From Theristus sp. LFF4_11 (Eukaryota > Nematoda > Chromadorea > Monhysterida > Xyalidae), in NCBI GenBank assembly GCA_030248135.1, contig JASANC010001358.1, positions 1 to 64,000 on the forward strand: a DNA stretch of 64,000 nt, written 5' to 3'. Numbering within the stretch: the first letter of the stretch is position 1; each line of letters starts with the position of its first letter. The notes under the pieces were generated by a model. It was not told where the DNA came from, did not search any database, and saw only the letters and a list, made by a program, of their open reading frames with translations. Of this stretch, positions 21,801 through 31,708 are shown piece after piece. A program made the translations under genes and the position numbers.

Positions 21801-23620
21801 CCGCCTGAACGTGCCAGGCATGAGCGCGCAGGACGCTGCGTTTTGCACGGCCACGTTTTGGGTCAGTTTGCTATCTTTTTGAACCATGTCCCTTTGAAAA
21901 GTTGCAGTAGATTTTCACTTTGAACGTGAACCTACAGGGCAGCTTTGCGTTCGGGCGTCTGGTCGCGATCGCTGCCTCGCTCTACATTTCACCGTTGTTG
22001 CTGTTGTACATTGACGTTGTGAGTGCTGAGCTGTTTGTTTGATTTGTGTGTTCGTGTCCCTTTTTTCAGTTTAGTAACGATTTTCATGAACATCAAACAA
22101 ACACATGTACTGACGAGAAACGCATTGTTTCGTCTTCAGTCCGGTGCGTTTGCGGCGATGTGCCTGATCTGGACAATCCCGGGCAGCGAGTCGGTGCTCT
22201 ACATCGGCACGGCGTTGTTCGGTTTCTTTCTGTCCAACGTTGCGCCGTCCACAATCTCATGCGTTGAGCAGTTCGTCGAAATCGGACGTGCGTTTTTTGG
22301 TGTTGCTGTTGCTGATATTTGATTGGTCTGTGTAATTCCAACGTTATTTCACCAGCTTCGCAGTCACAGTGGCAGTTTTTCAAAAAAAACTTGAAATATT
22401 TTCAAAACCTGAACATTTTTGTCGATTTTTGCAGCGTCAGCGACGAGTCTCTTGGTGGCGATTGCTGCATTCGGCGAAATGACTTATCCAATTATTGTCG
22501 GCAATGTGAGGTTCTTGAGTTTGTAACAATTGGTCGTGTTCGCAACAAAATTCTCCAAAGATTCTTGGATTTGGGTTGTCCACATCTTATGCAGAGAGGG
22601 CTAAATTCAGGCGAGAAACACTGAACACCATAGAAAGGGCTCCATTTTGCTGATTGGCTTGCATGTTCGGTGGCTCGCTCTTGTAGCGAGGATGTGACGT
22701 CCGTTCGCATTGCACCGACACCAAACCAACGAACGCAGTTCAGTATCTTTGGTTTCTAGAACCGCCGGGAGAAGCGAACAAATCAGAAAAAATGTTTCTG
22801 ACGTCACTAAAGGGGAATTCAGCAATTAGTTTTTTTTTGTACGAACGCACGGACACGACACGTAAAAAACGGCAACGCGATCTTGAAATTGTGTTGTGTG
22901 TGCTATCTTGATGCATTACGGATGCAGTTGGTTTGCGCACGGGATTTAGAACGACGTCTGTGCGTACGGACAAAAAACTAAATGATGTTTTCGCCTTAAT
23001 CAACCCACTTTGAGCGTCCGATTCTTCCTGACGCTGCACACGACTTTGAACAATAGAACCTGAACATCACGTTGGCCAATGAGCACGTTGCAGGCACATT
23101 TTGTTGCAGTTCATCGCGTTCATCGGTCCGTTCGTGTTCGTGTTCATTGGCTCGTGCAGTGTGCTTGCGATGATGCTCACATTGATGGCACTCAGTGCAG
23201 CCGCCTACAACCATCACAGGCGAGCTGGTCGGTGCATCACGCGCTTTGCAACGCCGCAATAGGCGCTTATATTATAGATAGACACCTGATAACTTCGGAT
23301 TTAGGTGCTTGACAAGAAGTCACAATGGTCGGTGCATTTGTTTTGCGGGCGGCCAAATGACAAAAGCAAGGAAAACTTTTTCATAACCAGGTTTTTGGGA
23401 CCAGCAGAAAAAAAACTGGGCAACCACAGCCACAATTGAAAGCAAAACTGTAGAAATGGCCGCACGTCTGTGTGTTCACCTTGCAGAGAGACTCCAAAAC
23501 GAAATCAAGAGCATCAGCGCATCGCGACTGGAGCCGTCGACGGACGAACGCACGCCGCGTGAAACGGACAGCGCCCGCGAGCAGATGCGGCACTCCCCAA
23601 ACTACAAAACCGCAGCATGA
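18802..23620 (+). CDS. MFSD4: Major facilitator superfamily transporter, MFSD4 family
   Basis: A twelve-helix membrane transporter of the MFSD4A/MFSD4B (NaGLT1-like) family. Thirteen exons join in frame to 541 aa (human MFSD4A is 514 as I recall): 18802-18902, 19095-19280, 19693-19888, 20105-20262, 20424-20514, 20817-20928, 21259-21395, 21769-21861, 21938-22018, 22140-22287, 22435-22505, 23110-23227, 23487-23620. The N-terminus RGLLKRHWHAVLTYC and then FGLCVGFLGPTLWDLGCQTG match MFSD4A closely. LIDTAANV, FLQALHFCYGLGAWMAPMIA and FWIMVVAQLP also match family motifs. Exon 12 could run on to a TAG at 23260-23262, but the phase-1 donor at 23228 leads to a well-formed final exon with a charged cytoplasmic tail ending NYKTAA. 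Substrate is not predictable: MFSD4B has been described as a sodium-glucose transporter, MFSD4A is uncharacterised. The gene converges on Hrs. Confidence 0.95.
20310..20358 (-). repeat. SINE 3'-tail fragment
   Basis: In MFSD4 intron 4, the minus strand reads GGTTTCCGGAACCGGCGCGC, then GTA and an A-rich tail. The 22-base core is identical to the 3' end of the SINE at 31180-31417. Only the tail is present, so it is a strongly 5'-truncated copy. Confidence 0.75.
21507..21637. repeat. Long hairpin in an MFSD4 intron
   Basis: Left arm 21507-21540 and right arm 21589-21637 are inverted copies (ACTCTAAATTGGTTGGTGAT, then CACGTGATGCATGC) around a 48-base loop. The right arm holds an extra 15 bases (CAGCTGATTGATAAT). 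The arms contain the palindrome TGATCACGTGATCA-like core. This looks like a palindromic MITE or a recent inverted duplication. Confidence 0.85.
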
Positions 23621-24493
23621 ACACGAATCTGGCAGCACTGCAACGTACACACTCGGTGGATTCAATGTTTTGTTCGCTGGGGTTCTACTCGGCCAAACGA
23701 GCTTCCTTCGTATTGTTCATTTGAAATTTGTCAGTGTATTCCGAAGTGGGTCAGCGTGTTGCTCTGTCGGGTATTTTATGGTGCGTTGCTTTTGAGGTTT
23801 TTTGTCAAGTTTTATGAATTTCTAGTCTTTTGTTGTTTGCGTTATGAATGTTCGTGTCGTGTTGTTTTTCTTGATGCTTTAGAAATCCAGTTGCACGTAA
23901 TTTTTGTTTTGTGATAAGATCGTGTGTTTGTACATTGGTTCCTTTTGTGAAGTGTTCCGTTTGATTTGTTGATTCGATGCAAATTAAAATTTACCAAGAT
24001 CCACAGAATCTGCTTTTCGCCAATCGAAAATAAGACGTGATTTTTTTCTGCCACAAACCGTTAAATAACCGTAAATTGACAAAACCAAAAAGTAAAATAC
24101 ATCATTATTTATACATACCGGGGTTCAAACCAAAGGAACAATCCGACACCAGGTATTTTGAAAGAATGATTGATTCCAGATCAAATGCCACATTCCATCG
24201 ATCAATAAACACCAACCATATCACACGGAAAAGGGCGAAAATCGTTAATGGAATATATCGTTTCATGTAAAACAAATTCATCGATAAGGGGATTGACAAT
24301 AATAATAGTAAAATAATAAGACTAACAGTAATGCAGTGAAGCACACTAAACGAGCACAGGACTGCCGGTTTGAAAACCTCGAAATGTGGCACAGCGATTT
24401 GTTGCGTACTTCTCTCGACACAACCAATCAGTGCATGGTGATTGAAATTGTGCATGTCACTGTCATCAATACAGCAAAGGTTGACCAACGGAA
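23621..24493. other. Spacer between convergent MFSD4 and Hrs
   Basis: About 870 bases with no open frame of interest. It should hold the two 3' UTRs. No repeat or RNA gene recognised. Confidence 0.6.
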
Positions 24494-27400
24494 TCAGTCA
24501 AATGAAATCAGATTGGCAACGGCCGGCTCCGGGGCACAGGGTGGCGCATTGGTGCACTGCACTGGTGGCTGTTGTTGTTGCTGGGACGGTTGGTACTGCG
24601 TGCCCGGTACTGCTGGTTGTGTGGTGACAGCCGCTGAAATCACGCGAAATTGAAGTGGAGATAAAACAACTCTTTCAGGTTAGTAACATACAAGCGAAAT
24701 TCACAATTTGTCGCTGTAGTTAAACATACAGTTTTTCAAAATTCGAAGCAATACTGAGCAAACATGAACTCACGTTGCTGTTGTTGTTGTTGTGGTTGGT
24801 AATGCTGCGTGCCGGGTGGCGCGGTTTGTGTTGTTACAGCCGCTGAAAACAAACGTACGATTCCGAAGAAAATTTGATTTGATAAATGTGAGCAAGGTGA
24901 TCGGGAAACATTGGCGAACTTACGTTGTTGTGGTTGTTGTTGTTGCGGGTGGTAAGCGTGTGGTTGTTGTTGGTATTGCGGCTGTACAGGGTGTTGTTGT
25001 TGGTGCACCGGAGCCTGTTGTTGGTAATGCATCTGCGGTTGCTGCGCCTGTGTGTCTGTGTAGACCATGGCAGGTTGTTGTTGATGTTGTTGTGCGTGCA
25101 TGTGTTGCACTGGGTATGGTTGTTGTTGGGCTTGATGTTGTTGTTGACCATCCACCACCGTGTAGACAGGCGGCTGCGCGTAAGCAGCCATGTGTTGTTG
25201 TTGTTGTTGTTGTTGTTGTTGGTGTTGTGGCAATGCATGTGCCATCATCTAAAATCAATGACGGGTTGCTGCAACTTGCATTACCATTAAGCGGCATTCA
25301 TGAAGCAGTATTTAATGACGCATAGCTACGTTTTAACATGGTTACGCGTCGCGAAATACTGCTTCATGAATGCCCCTTTAGCCTACTGACACGTCATCAT
25401 TGTTGCAGTTCTGCGACTCAACGCACGGTCAATGCATCGGAGAATGCTTGACGCGATAATTCACGATTGCGGAAGTCACCCTGCTCCCTGAAATATGACA
25501 CGGTCATTCAGACAGCTTTGAATTGTCGCATCAAGTTTGAAACTAATTTCCTTTCACCATCTGCAAACGCATCGAGTCGCAGAACCAAACGAAAAGACGA
25601 TTAAAGCACAATAATAGCATTGGCTGACCTGCATGTCATACGGCTGCGGCGGGATTCCGGTCGATTGCTGAATGCCTGAAGAAAGAACAATACTTCACAT
25701 TCTTCTCAATTTTTCTTCGACCCCACTGTTCCGCGTCACCTGACCTGGCGTCGTGTAAACGGGCGGTTGCTGTTGTTGGTGTGCGTACGGCGGTGGCAGC
25801 GACTGAGCGGGCGCCTGTTGCTGCTGCGCCATTGCGGCCAATGCCTGCGCCTTGCGCATCTGCAGCTCTGCCTGCTGCTGTTGGAAGCGTTGCAGGGCGA
25901 GCTGCCGCTGCTGCTCCAGCATCTCCTGCACCACGTTCAACATTGTTGGTCAATGTGAATGGTCATCATGAAGGTGAACGATGAATCGGTGGAAGTCACT
26001 TGGAATCATCCAAATCCACCTGATCCACTTTTCGTCAGCATCCAGCATAAACGAGCTACTCAACCCCAGCCCCCCGCTGCACGGGTACACCACACAACCA
26101 CCACCACCCCACCACCAGGTCGTACGTGTTTCTTGTGGCGCATCACGTCCAGCTTCAGCTGCATCTGCATCTGCCTGCGCTGCTGTTCGTCGAGCATCCG
26201 CTGCTGCTGCTGGCGCTTGTGCTCTTCGCGCAGCGCGTTCACGGCCTCGCGCGCCTCCTCGATGTGCGTCAGCTTGTCCTGCAGGCACTCGTAGTGCGCT
26301 GTGAAGCAAAATCGCATCGCTTACGTTGCTTTATTGTTTTTTTGACGCCACAAGCGCCCCCCTTTATATGAATTTAAGAAAACTGGAAATAGGCACCCAG
26401 CTACGGTGGACGATTGTGACGGCGGCTGGATGGATGCCCAAAATACCGTGTGGCAAACGAACGTACCGCCACGAGAGCGAGACAGACAGCCGCTAAACGT
26501 TGCCATTGCGTGCAAGCTCCCCATTAACCTCTCCCAAAAGTAGTGACTCGCAATTTCATCATTGGTTCTTTCCTAAAGTCACCCGCAATTTTCAAGTGCC
26601 ATCCGCCAGGTCACAGCTCCCTACCCGCCTTACTGCCTCCTCCTGCCATTGCTCATACGTTTGTATCCAAGTAGGGTTGGCATAGGAAAAAAACCGATTT
26701 CTTTTCCGTTTTAAAACCGTTTTTTTTCAGTTTTTTTCTTGAAAAAAATAAAGAACCGGTTTTTTACATTAAAAATTTTCAAACTTCGTGATCAAAAATT
26801 ACAGTTCTTCGATTGATTGAAAAATGTAAAATTATATTTGTGAAAAAACTGTGCAGTGAACTGTGTCGAACTGAACTGATGAAGTATCATTTTGCAGAAA
26901 CTTTTGTGTCAAGGGTCAAGTGAAATACGATGAAGAAATACGGTTTTTTACCAACCCTATATGCAAGCAAGCCACACCACATTCGCAACAGTGTCCCCAC
27001 CCACAGCAGACCTCTTCGCTCGTCCAGATTCTCCATGCGCTTCAGCAGCTCAGCGTGCATGCTCGTCAGCGTCACGAACAGCGTCTGGATCGACGTGTCC
27101 GTGATGATCGAGCGTCCGCGCGCCTGGTCGCTGCGTAGTCGGTTCACGAACACTTCGATCTGAGAACAAACTTATGTTGTTGTTGTTGTTGTTGTTGTTG
27201 GCGGCTTTGTGCGTTTGAGAGCACGGTTAGTGAAATGAACGTGTGGCAGAGAGCGAGGCGCACGGTGTTCTGCCAACAGAGTCAAACTTTTTCTTTCTTT
27301 CAGCAGTTTTCTTAGTTTGCATTGCGCTAATAAGACCTACCTCGGCGTTCAATTCTGTGCCGCTACGAAGACCTTGTGCCTTCTGTTTTTCCTTAGGGTC

Positions 27401-30400
27401 ACGACATATTTGTCGATCGTGTGAGCATTGGACAAAGAATGAATAGAATTGCCCCCCCCCAACAACAAAGAATGAATAGTCAATTTACGATCGACGAAAC
27501 GGCTTTCTGAAAGCCTGTTATCTTTCATTCAAATTTCGCGCGCTTCGCGCCCTCTGGAAGCAAGCTGCCACGTTTGCTCGACCAACGCGTACCTGTTGCT
27601 TCATGCTGCGTGCGAACTGCTCGGAGTCGTCGTCCGCATCAGTGACGCCATTCTGCACGGTCAACTCGTGCGTGACACTGGGCGACTCGACCACTGGCAC
27701 CACCGCTGTGCTCTGTGCGCTGTTGCTTGCGGCTGCTGGCGGCTCGGACGGCGCCGACGGCGTTGGCGACTGACGACGCGTCACACCCTGCACATGCGCA
27801 TGCACACTTCAGTACTAGCGCAAGTATGGACAAACGGTCATAATAAACAGAGAAACCACGATCTCATGCTCAAAACCAGCTGCACCCACTCATTCTCATT
27901 CCGAGTTTTTTTTTGCGGTGCATGAGCACATTTCTAACAGGTTTGTTTGTACGATGTCCGTCGCGTTTATGAGCAAGGGCAGGGGGCATTCCGGGCTCTG
28001 TAGTCTGCTGGTGAAACTGATGAACTCGCAATCAGCGTGTGTCGAGTCCACAACAAACATTGAAATTTTATTTCCGATTTTAACTCCAATCCAAACGCTC
28101 TTTTCAAGCAGAGTCCCACACGCCAATCAGCTCATCAACAAAAACCAGTCTTGCCGCCACTGACTTGTTTTTGTTCGCGATGCCTCTGATCCCAATAATC
28201 ACGATTCAAATATCGCTCCAGTTCATCAAATGCAGCGACAGCATCCTCTGACTGTACGGCACCATCTGCGAGGATTCATTGGTTAACAAAGACGAATTTG
28301 TTATGACTCTTTCAAAAAGACATTGGATTGAACAGATTTTCAAAAAAAACGGTAGTTACGAACGACTTGGATTCGTTGGATGGGTGGAAATAGGACCTTC
28401 CCTGAGACACTGACGCTATAAACCTAATTTACATTTTCTTCTTGTGCAAAGCTCACTTTTCGCCGACTCTTCCATGGCTCCTTTATACTGGAATATTGAT
28501 GGTTCCACTTTCATGTCATTCTGAACGGTGGCTGCGGCTGTGGTGCCATTGCCGGCGGCGACCGGCACGGCACTGCCGTCGTCTGGGCCGTTGTACAAAT
28601 TGTACAGTAGCAACTGCAATGGTTGGCATAAAACTTGGAATGAACAATGGATCACATTCTATTTGACTGAAGATAGATCAGATCGCACAATGATCAGTGA
28701 TTGTCCAACAAACCTGTCGTTGGCGCTCTTTTTCTTCTTGCTCCGACTGACTGATGGCCATGGCCAACTGCAGCTCCTCCTCTTCGCGCGCTGCCTGCTC
28801 TCGTTTTGCCTGCAACGCCAAGACACTTTGAAAACACTCACAACAATGACGACGGTTCAATGATTTTCTTTGACAACATCGTTTTTTCACCATTTCTTTT
28901 TGAAAACAATTCAACCAACCCGCTCTGCCTTTTCTTTGTCCGTGTCTTTGCTCGTCGGTTCACTGCCACTTGCGCCAGCGGACTTTTTGTCCGAGGATGA
29001 TGAGCTGTTGGAAGAGACGGAGCCGGTCTTCTTGGCGTGTTTCTCGTAGCACGATTCACAGACGCGCACCTAAAAAATAAAGGCTTCTTTTGAGCATCAG
29101 GCTCCTTGCAATCAACCATTTTCATTCCCGTTTGGTTCTGCGAGTCTGTGTGTTTGCGCAAGCGGAAAAGAACTTGATGCGGCAACTCAGTAGCTCGGAT
29201 CGCTTCAGTAACTTTGAATTGCCGCGTCAACCACGAAACCAAATGTCTCACATGCGTGCATCCAGCGCCAGCCACAGCATTTAGAAAACTAATAAACAAC
29301 ATCCGTTCACCAAAATGCCCCCGGCGTCTCCAAACGCACCTCGCGCTCAATGCCGATGTGCGGCAGCACCAGACTCTTGCCGCTGCATTTGTCGCAGAAG
29401 ATCTGCCCACACGCGCGACAGTGGTGTTTGCGCGTTAGCACGCCTGCAAAGAGAGCGAAAATCGGAAATGCAGTTTCCCAAGGTCAAATGAAAACGCAAA
29501 AAAAACAAAAAAACGAACCGAACGTCACACGACAGCGGAAGCAGTGCGAGCTGTCTACCCACTCCGGCGCGGACTCGCCAGCAAACATTGCGTCCGACTC
29601 ACGCAACGGCGGGAAATCGAATCCTGCAAGCGCCATTCTCTCTGTCAACGTTTGCTGCCGCGAAACAAAACGCACACACGCGAACTCAAGCGATTGAAAG
29701 TGATACTGGTTGAATTTCGTCGATATTATTTCAACCAACACACAGTATAGTGATATCACGGCAAATTTCACTTTTTTCACGACATAGAGGTGTGCTGTTG
29801 TTGTTAGTGTGTCCGTGTGTGTGTTGAAACAACTGATGCGAGAGGAGCGCAGAAAAAATCGCAGCGCAGATATTGCGAAATAATGAACGAACTACGAGAC
29901 AACCAGTGTTATCACGAGCGGAGTGCTGTCAACAGTAAAGCAGCACAGAACACACGGCCTGTGCTGACTCATCACTAGCATTCATACTGCTAAGGCCAGC
30001 AGATGGAGACCGCGCACTTTCTTTCACGATGTGAGTTGTAGAGTGTGATGAACTAACCAACACACAGGCACGCACAACAAGGATTCTCACAACAGAACCC
30101 CAATTCTCGTGCGTGACTCCAAAAAAGAGCATCATTTGGGCGTCAAAATGTTTTGCGCCCGATTCACGGTAACGGTTTATATCGATCCAAACGACTGTTA
30201 TCATTGTCGTTGCGCATGCGTACCACAGAACTGACTGGGTGTTTCGAACTTTTTCACAAAAAAACCCAAGCGGACCTTCGAGTTTCATCAAGTTGTGCGT
30301 GTCGATCACGATTTTGTACTCGTTCTTGCCGCGGAACGCATGCGCCCAGCACTGCACCAGCTCCACGACTTTCTCCTTCACTTTGTCCGCCTTGGCGTCG

Positions 30401-31708
30401 TGCGCCAGATGCTTCAGATCCTCCATGAAGTCCTTTTTCGCGATCTCTTTGTGTGCCTGCAGAATTTGAACTTTGAAAGTGATGCGGCGCAGAAACGGAG
30501 TGAGAGAGAACAAGTCGTGATTGCAGCCTGCAGGATCGCTAACCGGGGATATCAGCACAGTTTCATAAACGCTTAGTGTTAGCGATAATAGGCCAATAGT
30601 GATACACCACTGAGCCCCTGAATGAAACAAAGAAACATCACATTCACAGCTTCCTTTTCTTAACGCAAACAGAATCATCAATGTCCGATCTTCAACGTCA
30701 TTTGAGGAAAGTGAAAGTTGTTGTCCCATGAATTTTTCCAGGGGCTTAGTGGTGCACCACTATTGGATTGCTAAGTTTTATACAACTGGCCCCAGTGCCA
30801 GTACTAAAGTAAACTGTCTTTGACATAATGGATACGAGCCAATTCACAAGTTGATCGATCAACAATCCCTCAACACTCAAAAGAAACGTCATCCCAACTG
30901 ACGCACGCACCCGGTCGCCACAATTTTTCACTGTCGACTCCAAGACCAGCAGCGCGTGGTGGGCGACGTGCGGATTCTCATGGTGGTACCGCTTGCGAAT
31001 CGACTCCAATGCAACGGTGGCACTGAAGCGCACAAAAACGGTGAAAATAATGTGAACGAACAGCGTTGTTTCGCACTCATTCGAACAAATTGTCTCTCTT
31101 TTAGACAACTAAGTTACTTATGGTAACGCAATACTCAAATTCACTTCCAGTTCCAGTTGCAGTTGCAGCAGTGACTATAATTTTTTTTTAATTTATTTGT
31201 ACGCGCGCCGGTTCCGGAAACCCGAAGGTACCAAACTCCGGCGGAGACGGGCAATACTGCCCCGAGCCCAATTTTACCCTCGGCTCAGGAGGGAATAGAC
31301 CATTAGATGTTCATTGGTCACTCTAATTTTCCACGAGTATGTCTTGTCCACAGCGAGGTTCGAACCCCGTACCTACAGAACTGTAGGCCGAAGTTCTACT
31401 GCTACGCCACGGACGCGACTTAATCATTAAAACTTTTTCCAATTGAAGTTGCCACAAAAAGTACACTGACGGTGTGTCGCCAGAGCGCACAGAATCCACG
31501 CAGTCCATGATTGCCACCCAATTCGGCTCCAAAAGCGTCGGATCCGTGGCGACGCCTGCACAAAAAACTAATTTAATTACTTCGATTTCCTTTTGGTTCA
31601 ATCGTGTATTGTGATTGCGGTTAAAAACTTCCTCAGTCAGTCAATCAGATTCAGAATCAGAGTCATTCACTTTCACTTACCGAGCAAGCGATCAAACTTT
31701 TTGGACAT
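24494..31708 (-). CDS. HGS: Hrs/HGS, ESCRT-0 endosomal sorting protein
   Basis: A cytosolic protein that binds PI3P on early endosomes and sorts ubiquitinated cargo with STAM and clathrin. Eighteen exons join in frame to 798 aa (human 777): 31708-31681, 31555-31471, 31022-30911, 30456-30276, 29623-29519, 29443-29340, 29069-28920, 28809-28714, 28613-28457, 28265-28165, 27787-27593, 27159-27012, 26298-26126, 25925-25745, 25675-25629, 25248-24924, 24842-24774, 24633-24494. Domains: VHS (about 1-143), with [18 protein letters not shown] aligned to human Hrs; FYVE (about 155-222), with [12 protein letters not shown] and VRVCESC; a ubiquitin-interacting motif [14 protein letters not shown] (about 264-277); a coiled coil (about 440-600) including [13 protein letters not shown] and [18 protein letters not shown]; and a Pro/Gln-rich tail ending LISFD, the clathrin-box end shared with human Hrs. 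The tail is expanded by CAA/CAG-encoded Gln runs. A SINE and one hairpin-MITE copy lie in introns. Confidence 0.97.
25289..25378. mobile_element. 90-bp palindromic MITE, copy 1
   Basis: Near-perfect hairpin: AAGCGGCATTCATGAAGCAG, then TATTTAATGACG, a short centre, and the complement ending CTTCATGAATGCCCCTT. It lies in the Hrs intron between exons 25629 and 25248. Three more copies are at 36272, 44979 and 57905. Flanks are TTA/TA-like, so a 2-3 bp TA-type target duplication is possible but not resolved. Confidence 0.85.
27175..27201. repeat. (TTG)n microsatellite
   Basis: Nine TTG units on the plus strand in an Hrs intron, just upstream (on the minus strand) of the exon at 27159. Confidence 0.9.
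31180..31417 (-). mobile_element. tRNA-derived SINE
   Basis: On the minus strand the element opens with a tRNA-like head. Box A is TGGCGTAGCAGT (31409-31398), box B is GGTTCGAACCT (31366-31356), and GTCCGTG pairs with a distant TGTGGAC as an acceptor-stem remnant. A ~150-base body follows, containing GGCTCGGGGCAGTATTGCCC, then the 3' core GGTTTCCGGAACCGGCGCGC and an A-rich tail. The anticodon and T arms are degenerate and no CCA end exists, so it is not a working tRNA gene. It lies in an Hrs intron inside the VHS-coding region. No clean target duplication is visible. Confidence 0.85.

Noticed and set aside
20815..23262. MFSD4 ending at the TAG at 23260-23262
   Set aside because: Possible, but the phase-1 donor at 23228 joins a clean final exon with a typical charged tail, so the longer model is preferred.
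29929..30729. A 266-codon minus-strand open frame
   Set aside because: It is Hrs exon 4 (30456-30276) read through its flanking introns, not a separate gene.
31356..31417. A tRNA gene on the minus strand
   Set aside because: Only boxes A and B and part of the acceptor stem are conserved; the anticodon and T arms do not fold to standard loop lengths, and a SINE body follows.
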